Positions 22,500-34,219 are shown, counted from the stretch's first letter. The stretch: DNA of 64,000 nt from Tuctoria greenei (GCA_036927565.1 JAYESD010000008.1:18928100-18992099); one strand, 5' to 3'. Notes: generated by a model not told the origin, from the letters alone. Made by a program: numbers and translations.

Positions 22500-22796
22500 G
22501 GCCCCCTTTAGCACAGCGGAGCTGACTTTTTAGATTTACTTCTGATTCTCTGGTGAAGTGATTATGTGGCTGAAAGTGATTCTATATGAGTTCCTAGAAT
22601 AAACTCTTAAAATCATGATAGAGAATTACTTGACAGAATCAGCAGAAGTTATTTTTCAGCTTCCACCCTCTTAGTTCATTTTAGAGAATCACTTCACAGA
22701 ATCATCCGAAAATCACTTCTTTTTGAAAAATAGTGTTTGACACAACTTCTCTAATTCTGTATGAAAATCAGCTCTGTAGAGCTCTGCCAAAAGACC
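22500..22796. mobile_element. Tourist-like MITE
   Basis: Inverted, imperfect termini (GGCCCCCTTTAGCACAGC at the left; GCTCTGCCAAAAGACC at the right) with AGCTGA and TCAGCT inside each end, flanked by TAA at 22497-22499 and 22797-22799. The 297-bp length and TAA duplication fit PIF/Harbinger MITEs. Confidence 0.65.
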
Positions 22797-22799
22797 TAA

Positions 22800-23504
22800 A
22801 TTGTTGAATTGTTCATACTTTGAGTCTTCGCTTGATGGCCCCCTCCGGCTCTAGGTGGTCGCTCCGCCCGCCCAGTTCGAGAACCAGGCCTGCGAAGGAC
22901 GAAGAACATGCGAAGGGCGAAGAACATAGGAGTGGATGCTGGACCCGGAGTAGGCACCGGCGGGGGCTGAGGGCACCGGCCCAGCCGGCCGCCAGCTGCC
23001 AGAGAAACGTCGCCCGATTTTTTTTTTTGTGCGCAGGGCGTTGCATAAACAGAACTAGCCTTTTCATGAAAATGCGTTGAAATCACTGCACTAGCTAGTT
23101 GATGAACCTAAAGTACAGTTGCATACTAATTGAATCACATATTGCTGCAAAATCATGTATATGCTTCCAAGACAGAGTTTGACTCCATCGTAGTGAAACC
23201 AAAGGTGGTAGTAGCACAATCTCGCGAGGAAAAAAATGGTAGCAAAGGCTGGCTCTGATGGTCTATTGTTTGATTGAATTAATTTTCATAACAACAGCAA
23301 CAAACCATCAGTAACATGCAACTTACATTCATCAAAAATATCCTACTACATGACTTATCGCTTTACGTACATTTCCTGAACTGATGAATCACGACATGAA
23401 CAACTTAAATCCGATCACTCAAAGTTTCAGACAACCTACAGTAGCTGAGAGAAATGAACAAATGCAGCAGCAGAACATTGACTTATGGACGGAGCGCATT
23501 ATCT
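22800..23504. other. Downstream flank of the transporter gene
   Basis: Holds a GC-rich patch (22835-23045) with a short near-repeat (GCGAAGGACGAAGAACAT, then GCGAAGGGCGAAGAACAT) and AT-rich sequence that probably includes the 3' untranslated region of the minus-strand gene at 23505. No separate gene is seen. Confidence 0.5.
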
Positions 23505-24653
23505 TCAGTTTTTGTGGCCACCGCCATCGCCCTCCTTGTGCTGCAAGAGCCGCGTGCCGGCCTCAGCTTCATCCTCCGTGGTCGATGTTGCCTTCCTCTG
23601 GGCCTCCTTGGCTTTGAGCCCTTGCAGCTTAGCATGATTGTAGTAGGCGACGCCGAGAAAGGCGATGCCGTAACCGAAGAGGTTGATGGGCGTGACGGTG
23701 TCCTTGATCACCGTCCACGAGAAGGCAATGAGCAGCCAGTCCTTGACCACCCCTGCCACGTTCATTGTCAGCGCCGACGTCTTCCCCACCAGCAGGAACA
23801 CCGCCAGGTTCAGCGCGAATGCACAGAGGCAGTTGGTCCCGAACACGAACACGTCGGGTCGCGCCAGCCCCGCCGCGGAGGCGGCGCGCAGCAGCCTCGG
23901 CAGCTCGACGAAGTACCATGGCACCGTGAGGAAGACGAGGCAGCACGGCGCGATGTAGTAGAGCGAGGTGATGGGGTTGAGTGACATGCCCTTGGAGGTG
24001 AGCAGGATCTGGATGAGAACGAGGCGGGTGGCCTCGGCGGCAACAGCGGCGAGCTGGAGCGTGACGCCGAACACATCAAAGCGCGCCTCGCCGAAGGCGG
24101 CGACGGCGACGCCGGCGGAGATGCCGAGCATGTTGAGCATGGACGAGCGGCGGAAGGAGTCGGTGCGGAAGGCGACGGCCAGGGAGTAGACGGCGACGGG
24201 CATGAGTGCCTTGAGCATCTGGATGAAGGAGACGGAGAGGTAGATGTAGGCGGAGTTGGAGAACCAGAGCGAGAGCGCGTAGAGACCGCCAATGGGGAGC
24301 ACGGAGGCGGCGTAGAGGTCCGGCGTCATGGGAGGCGAAGACGGGACGTCGACGACGCGGAGGACGCGGACGAGCGCCGCGGCGAGGGAGGCACAGAAGG
24401 CCATGTGGATCATGGTGAGGGAGATGGGGAAGGGCCAGCCGTACATCTTGGGGTCCAGGATATACTTGTTGTACACGATCACGGAGAAGCTCAGGCTGAT
24501 CCAGATGCCTACGTACGCGTACGACAGCAGCACGGACTTGAGAACCGACTGTTGTGGCGCCGGAGAGGACGACGACGAGGACACCTCCATCTCCATTGTG
24601 GCGGCCTTGCCGCCGCTGCCGGGCACAGTGTTGTCGTTGTCGCCAGCGCCCAT
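23505..24653 (-). CDS. Sugar-phosphate/nucleotide-sugar translocator (TPT/DMT family)
   Basis: Intact single-exon gene of 382 residues. Start chosen at the first ATG (24651-24653); the frame is open further upstream but without an ATG. After a polar, serine-rich N-terminus of about 35 residues come about ten hydrophobic segments. Signature stretches are VIVYNKYILD, GWPFPISLTMIHM, SAYIYLSVSFIQMLKALMPV, EATRLVLIQILLTSKG, SLNPITSLYY, NVAGVVKDWLLIAFSW and GYGIAFLGVAYYNHAKL. These match the plant 'KT' group of the triose-phosphate translocator family, whose Arabidopsis members at At5g25400 and relatives are, from memory, Golgi UDP-arabinofuranose transporters. The substrate here is inferred, not shown. 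The hydrophilic C-terminal tail is rich in K, E and H. High GC at third positions is normal for single-exon grass genes. No break is seen. Confidence 0.93.
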   Translation of the reverse strand: MGAGDNDNTVPGSGGKAATMEMEVSSSSSSPAPQQSVLKSVLLSYAYVGIWISLSFSVIVYNKYILDPKMYGWPFPISLTMIHMAFCASLAAALVRVLRVVDVPSSPPMTPDLYAASVLPIGGLYALSLWFSNSAYIYLSVSFIQMLKALMPVAVYSLAVAFRTDSFRRSSMLNMLGISAGVAVAAFGEARFDVFGVTLQLAAVAAEATRLVLIQILLTSKGMSLNPITSLYYIAPCCLVFLTVPWYFVELPRLLRAASAAGLARPDVFVFGTNCLCAFALNLAVFLLVGKTSALTMNVAGVVKDWLLIAFSWTVIKDTVTPINLFGYGIAFLGVAYYNHAKLQGLKAKEAQRKATSTTEDEAEAGTRLLQHKEGDGGGHKN

Positions 24654-25322
24654 CGGGACTGGAGAGATTAGACTGGTGGAGGATGCTAACGAGGAGTAAT
24701 GCCGAAGAGGACTAGAGGACGACAACGAGGCTCTGCTCGGGCGCTTCGAGAAATTGAAGTAACAACAGCACTGTCACTGTGTCGCTTGGAGAAGCTAGCT
24801 CCTCGTTGGTATGTATGGGATGGAATCGTGGAACCTTTACGTATTATGTGCTTCTTCAGTTTTTCGAGCGCAGGATCCGAGGTGAAGATTGGAGGGAGTC
24901 AACTGCTGCACACACTGCTGGCAAGGTGGTGGTAAGTGTACATGTTAAGTACAGTATAATGGACGCTGAAGCAAACTTTTTGCAAACGGGAAAGAAAACA
25001 GTTGTGAAGAAAAGAAAGGACGTGCATTTATCGAATTTGGTACAGATAGCACTTGCTATAGCTGCACAGAGTTTGCTATGACGAGCTTAAGAGAAACAAG
25101 CTTAAGAGAAACAAAATAGTAATCGTATTACTCAGATGTCTGAAATCTAACAAAATTTCAGAAGACCATTGGTTCTGCTTTACAATTCGTGTCAGTTAAA
25201 CCTTATCCTTCACCTTTCTTCTTCTTCCTCTCTCCTGATTCATTCCCGATTAGATCAGTCGATCCCTTCCATCATCGCACCCTACTCGATCGCGATCCGC
25301 GGCGAGTGAAGGCGACGCGGTG
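24654..25322. other. Upstream region of the transporter gene
   Basis: The expected 5' leader and promoter side of the minus-strand gene. No confident TATA box was found. A short direct repeat (GCTTAAGAGAAACAA twice) lies at 25084-25115, and a pyrimidine-rich stretch at 25200-25270. The Reina element is inserted at the right edge. Confidence 0.4.
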
Positions 25323-25565
25323 TGTTACGCACGCCACACCGAGGGGAATGGAGGAAGGGGAAGACCGAAGGCAGCTGGAGGAAGCGGGAATGGAGGAAGG
25401 GGAAGACCGAAGGCAGCTGGAGGAAGCGGAGGAAGAAAAGAAAAATCCAGAAATCCATACGATTTTCTCTCTTCCTCCGTCGTCCTCTCGCCGCGTGGCC
25501 TCCCACCAGTGTGTGTGTCGCTCACGCCGCGGAGCTCGACAGGTATGCGGCCACGGGTGATTACA
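25323..25565 (+). repeat. 5' LTR of the Reina-type element with internal 42-bp tandem duplication
   Basis: Runs from TGTTACGCA to GTGATTACA. A purine-rich 42-bp unit (starting GGGAATGGAGG) is present twice at about 25345-25429 but once in the 3' LTR, which accounts for the 243 versus 200 bp lengths. Confidence 0.92.
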
Positions 25566-25567
25566 AC

Positions 25568-25580
25568 TGGTATCAGAGCC
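25568..25580 (+). other. Primer binding site for initiator methionine tRNA
   Basis: TGGTATCAGAGCC lies two bases after the 5' LTR. Confidence 0.9.
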
Positions 25581-25664
25581 TCCCACTTCCCTTACCTTCA
25601 AATTTTGGGGGAGAGGGGGTCCGGGACGAGGCGGCATCGTTGGCGATCAGGCTCGACTTCCACG

Positions 25665-28600
25665 ATGGCGCCGGTACCGAAGCCATCCGTCCAGACGCGC
25701 TTCGTGCTGGACGCCATGGCGGAAGATGCGCGGGTGGATGGCGAGCGTTGGGATCGGGTGTTTCACACACTTGATTCCCTCGCCACTCGACTTGATCAGG
25801 TGGATCGGGTGTAGCGGGACCTCCTCGGTCAGCGGGCCTTGGCGGTCTCGGTAGTCGAGCAAGCGGCGAAGGAGCGCGACGACTTGTTCAAGCAGGTGGC
25901 AGAGACGGGTCGGCGGGTGGCACACCTCACGTTGGAGAAGATGGCGATGGAGATGGATCATGCGTCGGGGGTGCAGGCACGAACAAGCTCGGTGAGTGTA
26001 GAGGAGTTGGAGATTCATTCTAGGGGAAGAAGAGTAGAGTCAGATGAGCTGGTTCGTGGTGAGCGAAATCGGCTGAGAGTTCCCCAGGGTGGAAGACCAC
26101 AGCAGGAGGAGGCTCGTAGGCGAGTGGAGGAGTGGCGTAGGGAGGATCAGGAGATGGTAGAACCACAGAGGCGTCGTGGAGTGGAGGGAGGTATGGAGAG
26201 AACGCTGATGAAGTTATCATTTCCAAAGTTCACAGGGGAGAGCCCGCGTATTTGGATTGATAAGTGTGAAGACTATTTCCAGATCTACAACGTGGCAGAA
26301 CACTTCTGGGTGCGGGCGGCATCTCTGCATATGGAAGGTAGGGCGGTGAAGTGGTTGCAGGTGTTCAAAGTCACTGTAGGCTTGTCAACATGGCCGAGGT
26401 TTGTGGAGGCGGTGCAGCGGAAGTTTGGGCAGTACGAGTATCCGCAGACCATGTATGATCTGTTGAACCTAAGGCAGCAGGGGAGCTTGGAAGATTACAT
26501 CAGTGCCTTTGAAGACGGTCGTTATGCAACAGCAATGCATAATGCAGAGTTGGATGACACCTTCTATGTGACCCAGTTTGTCCGAGGACTGAAGTTGGAG
26601 TTGCAGGGGCCACTCCAGTCACAGGTACCTACGTCTGTCGAACGGGCAATTGTGTTGGCCCGAGTGCAGCAGGATGTGCAGGAGCGTGGCCGGTTTCATG
26701 GACAACGTGGTACTTGGCAGCGACCGGGTATGGGAGTTTGGGTGGATGGAAGGAATGGAGGTACAAGGGATGAGTTGTCGAAGGAGCGACAACTTCGAGA
26801 TTATAGGAGGTTGCATGGATTATGCTACACTTGTGGAGAGAAGTTTATGCTGGCACATGCAGTAACTTGTGTGAAGAAGAATCAAGCGCAGGTGAATGTC
26901 CTGGAGGTGGAGGAGATGGAGATGGTACTATCTGACGAGGTGATACGTCGTTTGGACCAGAAAGATGCCGGGGAGGTGGATTGCTTTCAACTGTCTATAC
27001 ATGCGTTGGCGGGAACGCAGGGGAATGGGTGTTTACGTCTACGTGCGTGGGCATACAACAAGGTCTTCCTGATCCTTGTAGATTCTGGGAGTTCTCAGTC
27101 GTTTGTCAATACTGCCTTTATGCATGGTGCTGGGTTGGTGTCGAAGAAGATTGATCCGATGAAGGTCAGGGTGGCGAATGGAGAGTCGTTGCAGTCAGAT
27201 AAGATGGTTAAAGGGCTGACCTGGTGGTGCGATGGAAGTACATTCCGCACGGATATGACTGTATTGCCTATTGGCGCCTACGATGCCATTCTGGGGACGG
27301 ATTGGCTCTCCCAGTTTAGTCCCATGCAGTGTGACTGGAGTGCAAAAACGATTCAATTCAACCATGATGGTCGGCAGGTGTTGTTACATGGGGAAAAAGA
27401 GCTCGTGCAACGTGAGCTCCCTCGACTGGAGGTGCACCAGTTGAGTAAATGGATTTCAGGTAATGATGTTTGGGCGTTGGCGGTGGTGGAGTATGGAGTT
27501 GATGGGGAAGAGAAAGAAGTAGCAGGAGAGAATGAGAAGGTACTAGAAGTATTGGAGAAGTATAGAGATGTGTTTCAGGATCCCAAGATGTTACCACCCA
27601 AGCGCCCGTTTGATCATGTGATATCACTGCTACCAGGAGCCATTCCGATCAATTCCAGACCTTATCGGTATTCGCCTTTCCATAAGACGGAGATTGAGCG
27701 TCAAGTTCACGATCTTCTTCAAGCGGGATTTATTGAGCACAATGTTACCCCCTTCGCATCTCCGGTCTTGCTGGTCCAAAAGAAGGACGACTCCTGGCGC
27801 TTTTGTGTGGACTACCGCAAGTTAAATGACAAAACGATCAAGAATCGGTTTCCAATGCCTCTGGTAGATGAAATTCTGGATGAATTATCGGGGGCCCAAT
27901 GGTTTACTAGTCTGGACATGCGTTCGGGCCACCATCAAATCAGTATGAAGGAGGGCGAGGAATTTAAAATAGTGTTTAAGACGCATTGCGGACACTATCA
28001 GTGGAAAGTAATGCCCTTTGGCCTCACTAATGCTTCAGCGTCATTTCAATGTGCAATGAATTCGGTGTTGGCACCCTTCTTGCAGAAATTTGTGTTGGTC
28101 TTTATTGACGACATTTTGATTTATAGTCCATCTATGGAGACTCATTTAAAGCATTTGAAGTTGGTTTTGGAGGCTCTGAGGGAACACTGCTTTTACATCA
28201 AACGCTCTAAGTGTCAGTTTGCCAAGGTTCAGTTGGAATATTTGGGCCACATAATTTCTGGGAATGGGGTGCAGACAGACCCCAAGAAGACTGAAGCAAT
28301 GGTACATTGGCCAGTTCCATCTACATTTACTGAACTCAGAGCATTCTTGGGTCTAACAGGGTATTACCGGAAGTTTGTTCGACACTATGGGTTGCTCGCT
28401 AAGCCCCTAACTTCCATACTGAAGAGAAAGACTTTTGAATGGTCTCCCCAGGCTGACAGGGCTTTTCAGGGGTTGAAGGAAGCTATGTCAACAACTCCTG
28501 TGTTGGCGCTACCGGATTTTTCTTCTCCGTTTGTGGTCGAAACAGACGCCTCCGATGTGGGAGTGGGGGCGGTGCTGATGCAGCAAGAACGTCCAATGGC

Positions 28601-29090
28601 ATTTCTCAGTAAAGCGTTGATAGAGAAACATAAACACTGGTCGATCTACGAGAAAGAGTTTTTTGCCCTAATTCTAGCAGTCGAGCGCTGGAGACCTTAT
28701 CTACAACTATCAAAGTTTGTCATTCACACGGATCATCAGAGCCTCACTTTTCTGGAAGATCAGCAACTTCAATCAGATCTACAGAGAAAAGCAATGACAA
28801 AGTTGATGGGGCTCAATTTCAAAATTGTATACAGGAAGGGGAGAGAGAATGTGGCGGCAGACGCATTATCTAGAGTGGGGCAAGTGATGGTGTTACAATC
28901 AACTTGTGAAGTCCAACCAGGGTGGTTGCAGGAGGTGTCCAACTCCTATGCTACAGATACTGAGGCGCAAGATCTGTTGGCGCGTTTGGCACTCCATAGT
29001 CCAGATGAGCAGGGATTCTCCTTGCATCAGGGCCTCATACGTAAAGGGGTACAAATTTGGATTGCTCAAAATTACTACGAACAAAACTGA
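25665..29090 (+). pseudogene. gag-pol: Reina-type gag-protease-RT-RNase H polyprotein with one early stop
   Basis: The first ATG after the primer binding site is at 25665. The frame meets TAG at 25812-25814, then stays open to 29090. The gag part shows LSFPKFTGESPRIWIDKCED and LLNLRQQGSLEDYISAF, with a degenerate zinc knuckle (CYTCGEKFMLAHAVTC). The protease has LVDSGSSQSF. The RT has CVDYRKLNDKTIKNRFPMPL, FGLTNASASFQ and the catalytic FIDDILIYS. RNase H runs from ETDASDVGVGAVLMQ to VAADALSRVGQ. Apart from the early stop all catalytic motifs look intact. The frame is lost near 29070 at the start of integrase. Confidence 0.9.
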
Positions 29091-29806
29091 TTTCCGCTTT
29101 TCATGACAGTGTGTGGGGCGGACATTCTGGAATTCAAGGGACATATCAACGGCTGAAGAAACATTTCTATTGGAAAGGGATGAAGACTGAGGTAGATGAC
29201 TACGTCAAACAATGCAGTGTTTGTCAACAGGCTAAAGGTGAGAGGAGTTCACCGGCCGGACTACTTCAACCGCTGCCAATACCAGAAGGGGTGTGGAAAG
29301 AGGTCACTATGGACTTTATCGAGTGCCTGCCGCGATCAGAAGGGTTCAACACTATATTAGTTGTGGTGGATCGTCTGTCCAAGTATGCGCATTTCGTGCC
29401 ATTGAAGCACCCTTTCTCGGCGGGAACAGTGGCAACCGCCTTTCTCGACTCCATCATCAAGCTACATGGTCTCCCTAAGTCTATTGTGTCGGATCGTGAC
29501 AGAATTTTTACAAGTTCGCTGTGGAAGGCTATATTCAACAGACTCAAGGTGCAATTGCTATTGTCAACTTCATACCATCCTCAGACAGACGGCCAAACGG
29601 AAAGAGTGAATCAGTGCGTGGAGACTTATCTGCGATGTTCCGTGCAGGATAGTCCATCCGGTTGGCGAAGTTGGTTGCCCTTGGCGGAGCTCTGGTACAA
29701 CACCAACTATCATTCCTCCTTGGGTTGTTCTCCTTTCAAGGTCCTGTACGGGTACGACCCAGATCCTCTGCTTGCTCTGGTGATACATCCGCAAGAAGAC
29801 ACATAG
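29057..29806 (+). pseudogene. pol: Reina-type integrase, zinc and catalytic domains
   Basis: Continues the polyprotein in another frame. The zinc region is HDSVWGGHSGIQGTYQRLKK followed by CSVCQQAK. Catalytic residues are in TMDFIECLP, IVSDRDRIFTSS and YHPQTDGQTERVNQ. It ends at a TAG at 29804, where related elements continue. All three catalytic acids are present. Confidence 0.88.
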
Positions 29807-29882
29807 TTACAAGACTGGATGGGGCAACGAACAGAATTTTTGCACAAGTTGAAGATCCATTTACAGCGAGCACAAAAATTGC

Positions 29883-30376
29883 ATGAAACAACATGCGGAT
29901 AAAGGGAGGAAAGATCGTGTTTTTATGGTGGGGGAACTAGTATTGCTGAAGTTGCAACCCTATGCACAGACTACGGTGGCAAATCGCCCTTATCCCAAGC
30001 TTGCATACAAGTATTTTGGACCATTCAAGGTGTTGGAAAAGATTGGTAACGCGGCTTACCGTTTGGAACTTCCCCCGGCGGCGCAGATCCATGCCACTTT
30101 TCACGTATCCCAGTTGAAGCCGTTCATCCCCAAGTTCTCCCCGGTCTTCTCGGGGCTGTCGATGAAGGAGGATTTGACCAACACGGAGCTCCGACCTCGG
30201 CGCATCGTCGACCGGTGCCTGGTCAAGAAGGGCAACAAGCCAATACCGCAAGTCAGAGTGCTGTGGGAAGGAGTGTCGCCGGAATTCGCTACCTGGGAAG
30301 ACTGGAATGTGTTGAAGAAGACATTTCCTGAGGTAACGGCTTGGGGACAAGCCGGATCTGAGCGGGGGGGGGGAGG
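29883..30376 (+). pseudogene. pol: Reina-type integrase C-terminus with chromodomain-like end
   Basis: Carries the C-terminal DNA-binding region (VGELVLLKLQPYAQTTV, KYFGPFKVLEKIG, ATFHVSQLKPF) and a chromodomain-like end (VRVLWEGVSPEFATWEDWNV). The frame differs from the preceding segment, with the change near 29880. It runs through the polypurine tract into the 3' LTR and stops there. Confidence 0.85.
30359..30376 (+). other. Polypurine tract of the Reina-type element
   Basis: A run of G and A (GAGCGGGGGGGGGGAGG) abuts the 3' LTR start TGTTACGCA. Confidence 0.85.
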
Positions 30377-30576
30377 TGTTACGCATGCCACACCGAGGGG
30401 AATGGAGGAAGGGGAAGACCAAAGGCAGCTGGAGGAAGCGGAGGAAGAAAAGAAAATCCAGAAACCCATACGATTTTCTCTCTTCCTCCGTCGTCCTCTC
30501 GCCGCGTGGCCTCCCACCGGTGCACGTGTCGCTCACGCCGCGAAGCTCGACGGGTCTGCGGCCACGGGTGATTACA
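30377..30576 (+). repeat. 3' LTR of the Reina-type element (200 bp)
   Basis: Matches 25323-25565 but has only one copy of the 42-bp unit. It is followed by the second CGGTG target copy. Confidence 0.92.
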
Positions 30577-31231
30577 CGGTGGCGGCTGAGCACTGGTACC
30601 GCAGCGAGCGGGCTGCACGTGGCTATGCGGCGTGACGGTGGGCGGGCTGCAACGGCGGCCGAAGATGCGCGGCGCGGTGATGCTGCACGGCGGCGGCGCC
30701 GCAGACCACCGGCCCGGGGATTAGTGATTTTTTAATATGTCTTTTAAAGATTATGTTAGTTGTAAAAGAGTCAATAAAAACAATTTTGAAATATTAATTT
30801 TGGTTTTTTGTTAAATTAACTGTTAATTACAAGGATTTGTATTAATAACAGTAATTATCTGAAATATAGACAGACTCTAAGGAAAAATCACAAAAATAAA
30901 CGAGGGCATAGAAATTTGCAACTGACAAAAAAATTGCAATGGCGATTTATGAACCGGTTGTCAAATTGGGCTAACATCCTGGCTCTTTTTCGCGGCCCAT
31001 TCACTTCCTTTCTGAGATTTCAACCCAGAAGTTTTGGGGCCAATGGCTACTCTCCTTCACTGTCCCAGCCCAGCCACGCAAGCCCTCCAGTTCTGAGCGC
31101 CGCCAACTCCGTTCCTTCCTCCTCCCCTCCCCTCCCCTCGCCGGCGCCGCCTCGCTCACCGACAACCGCAGCGCGTCCACGACCCAGTCCATTCCTCGCG
31201 AGACCATAGATTGCGAGGAGCTCCAAGGAAT
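30577..31231. other. Presumed promoter and 5' leader of the L24 gene
   Basis: GC-rich to 30720, AT-rich to about 30950, then a pyrimidine-rich stretch (about 31040-31180, with repeated CCCCT) just before the ATG at 31232, typical of ribosomal protein gene leaders in plants. No single TATA box stands out. Confidence 0.5.
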
Positions 31232-33482
31232 ATGGGGTGGAAAGCGGCGGAGAAGCTCATCCGGCACTGGAAGATCCTCCGCGGGGACAACGTAATCCTC
31301 CCCGCTCCATCCCCCAGTTCCTCTCGTTAGTTGCTGCTAGTCCTTCTCTCTCTCCATTGCAAGATCTCCAGTTCACTGTGTGTTTTCTACTGCCAGGTGA
31401 TGATCATCAGAGGCAAGGATAAGGGGGAGACAGGGCTTATCAAGCGGGTCATTCGCTCGCAGAATCGCGTCATCGTGGAGGGCAAGAACTTGGTAATTTG
31501 TTGTTTACTTTTTGTTTGGCCTGAGTGTGGAATATTCACTGTACAAGCCCGTTCTTCTTGGTTAATCGTATTAGGTTGAATCGATTGTATCTAAGATACT
31601 CCCTACAAATTTGCACTCTAGGTGTTCGCTAAAATTCCTGTTTATTCCTATCCAACGGGCAACAGGTGCCTGTACTGAATTCCGTGCCAATTTTACTGAC
31701 TTTAGAGTTTAGAATTGCGCTGGACATTGCCCTTGGTCTCAATGCACTAGTGTTTCTGATGATGACCCAACCATTTGTTTCCATTGCACTTTATTGAGGC
31801 GGATCTTATGACTTTGACCTGTGAATATTGGTTAACTAAATCTGACACTTTTCCTTGAAGCAAAGTAGGCAGATGGCATAACGACAGGAAGTGGGAACCG
31901 AATAGTTGTGTCATTTGTTGTATCACTAGGTACAGGGCCACCGATTTCTATTGTCTGCGTATTTGTTTGATTGAGGAGTGTAGGACAAGTATAATTTCCT
32001 GAATGTAACAAATCAATGTTCTGCTGTACAGGACTACACACTGTAATTCCCTTTTTATGCTCATTGCTTTTATATCTTTTTCCTTTGGGCGTACAAACTG
32101 ACATAAGACCATCTTAGTTTCTCGCTGCACTAACATATGCATTAAGCCGTAAATAGATTCTCAATGTCTCGATTGCCTTACATTGTTTTATCAAATTGAT
32201 TTTTGTTGTGAAATTGCTGTGATGAATACCAAACAGGGCAATGGAACCATGATTTCCTCATATTCTAAAATCATTATGTATTTGCTGATACAGACACCAT
32301 TCACGTTTTTATCTTTCTTAGTTTCTTGTGCTCATGCACGTGGGAGTTTACAAAATAATTGTTCTATCATCATTTCAGGTTAAGAAACACATTAAGCAAG
32401 GGGAAGGCCACACAGGTGGTATTTTCTCTATTGAAGCTCCGCTTCATGTTTCGAATGTCCAAGTAGTTGACCCAGTCACTGGGTATGTATATGACATTTG
32501 ACCATCGCTTGGTACCTCTAGAGGTATTTCTTTTATCCACTTCAGTATTTATAATGATTTGTGAACACAATGTATACCTAGGAAACCATGTAAGGTTGGA
32601 TACAAGTATCTGGATGATGGCACCAAAGTCAGGTTTGCTAGAGGAATGAATGCATCGGGTTCTGTGATACCCCGACCAGAAATTCTGAAGGAGAGAAGAA
32701 AACCAAGACCCACATCACGTATGTCTCATTAAAACTTCTTTATTTTCATTATATGGTAATCCTAATCATGAACGTCTCATAAACACAATGTGCTCATTAC
32801 ATGGTACTTTTCGAGTTCTATAATTCCCTGAAAAAGTAAGTGCAAACTGAACTAATGGAACTCGTGCTGCAAATACTAAAGCTTACGTGAACTAGCTATA
32901 TCTAACATTTTTGTTCTGTTCCCCTCCTGTCACTCAGAATTTATTTGACACTACAAAACTATATATGTTTAGTTTATGAATCACCTTACTGCAGTTGCTT
33001 GTGCCAATGGTTTTCGAGATGCTATACTTTTTCAGTACCTTTTCTACTTGAATGCGGATGTAGTGAAATTAAGTATGGGAGGCAAAAGCTCTGATCTTCC
33101 TTTTAGAATACGAGCTATGATCAAGCTCCAAAGATGAGTTGCAAATAGATGAATTAGATGAATAAGTTGGCCAAACCAGTAATGAAAAGGTGAATCAAAC
33201 ATTATGAATTTTATGAACAAGTAGGCCAAACAAGTAATGAAAAGGTGAATCGAACATTTCATGTGTCATGGTATATTCTTTTGTCATGTCTCTCTCTGTT
33301 TTTTATTGCATGCAAACAAATGCACCGTATTCCTAGTTGAGTATGGTTCATTGAACATTTTCTGATCAAGCTGCTCTCATTATTTCGTTCCTCACGCAGC
33401 TGGCCCAAAGGATACACCAATTGAACTTGTGCTGGAGAAGACCTATGATGAGAAGGCTGGAATTGGTATGCCTGACCTCTAA
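31232..33482 (+). CDS. Organellar 50S ribosomal protein L24 (KOW domain), five exons
   Basis: Exons 31232-31291, 31397-31492, 32379-32482, 32582-32718 and 33400-33482, all with GT donors and AG acceptors and consistent phases (0, 0, 2, 1). They give 159 residues ending at TAA. The KOW motif crosses exons 1 and 2 (ILRGDN, then VMIIRGKDKGETGLIKRVIR). QNRVIVEGKN and the PLHVSNVQVVDP strand follow, then GYKYLDDGTKVRFARGMNASG. This is the bacterial-type L24 layout and fits the nuclear gene for the mitochondrial L24-like KOW protein of plants (Arabidopsis At5g23535, from memory). L24 starts assembly of the large subunit by binding 23S rRNA. The target organelle is inferred: there is no long presequence, only a short basic N-terminus. 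Exons are intact and introns are 81 to 886 bp. Confidence 0.95.
33158..33267. repeat. 55-bp tandem duplication in intron 4 of the L24 gene
   Basis: ATGAATAAGTTGGCCAAACC and its near-copy ATGAACAAGTAGGCCAAACA start 55 bp apart, and both continue with AATGAAAAGGTGAATC. It lies in the largest downstream intron, away from the splice sites. Confidence 0.7.
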
Positions 33483-34219
33483 GTGTCATGTCGGCTGTGC
33501 TGAGGAGAGAGTTAAATATATGTGACCAGGTTCTAGTCGATGTTGAGTTATTAGGGGGTTAATCATTGCAAATCTGTAGTGGTACCATGTTTTCCGTAAT
33601 AATCATGTATTAACTGTGATGTTTCATATCTTTATTTTATCAAGTTTTAATCAATTCCTGAATGTGAGTTTTGAAGGTTTGCATCTTTGTAACCAGAAAA
33701 CAATTTATTAAAGAGATGTAAAATTTTAGATTCGACTACCTGAACTGCTGCAATTGTTCTTTTACTTATCTACCATCTACTGGTTGAGCTTATCGATATT
33801 CTTTTTGGAATTTACATATGAATCTAATACACGTATGGCGTTCATGTTCATCAGTAGTCGGCCTTATGTATAGTTAGTGCGGACAGATTATATAACATAA
33901 TACATTACGTATATTAGTATATAGACAGGAGAATTATATAACTATAGAGGCCCTTTTTGTCACAACTTATGGAACATCTTTTTTTTTCCCACATGCATAA
34001 GAGGTTGCCGAATAGTAGACTTTTGCAGCATCTTATTTGTTCATCAGCTTTTTAGAATAAACTAAAAGCAGAATATGTGCGCAAGCTGTTTTTCACCATT
34101 TTTTAAATAATCTGTTTTTTTAACAAGTTCAAGCTGTGTCAAACAGGGTTAGAGTTACATTCAGGATGAAACTCCATCGTCAGAAAGATTTACAAGTGCT
34201 AAGCCTGTGCAGCTGTCAT
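33483..34219. other. 3' flank of the L24 gene
   Basis: AT-rich sequence that should include the 3' untranslated region. No other gene was recognised. Confidence 0.5.

Larger units (their letters stand above)
25323..30576 (+). mobile_element. Reina-type chromovirus with 5-bp target duplication
   Basis: Full-length by structure: LTR 25323-25565, primer binding site, gag-pol, polypurine tract, LTR 30377-30576. CGGTG is duplicated at 25318-25322 and 30577-30581. gag-pol is interrupted by an in-frame stop at 25812, a frame change near 29070, a stop at 29804 and a frame change near 29880. The LTRs differ by roughly ten substitutions over 200 aligned bases, plus a 42-bp duplication in the 5' copy, so it is older than the Tekay and inner Sirevirus insertions. 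Confidence 0.95.

Noticed and set aside
23454..23984. Plus-strand frames across the transporter gene
   Set aside because: Antisense shadows caused by the high GC content of the real minus-strand gene.
25189..25814. Frames reading from host sequence through the Reina LTR
   Set aside because: They cross the LTR and primer binding site; only the part from ATG 25665 belongs to gag.
14290..30576. The two Reina elements on either side of the transporter gene as an inverted duplication
   Set aside because: They are opposite in orientation but differ in LTR sequence and length and have separate target sites, so they are independent insertions.
31331..31579. Longer open frame through exon 2 of the L24 gene
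   Set aside because: It extends into introns on both sides; conserved KOW residues stop exactly at the GT and AG sites.
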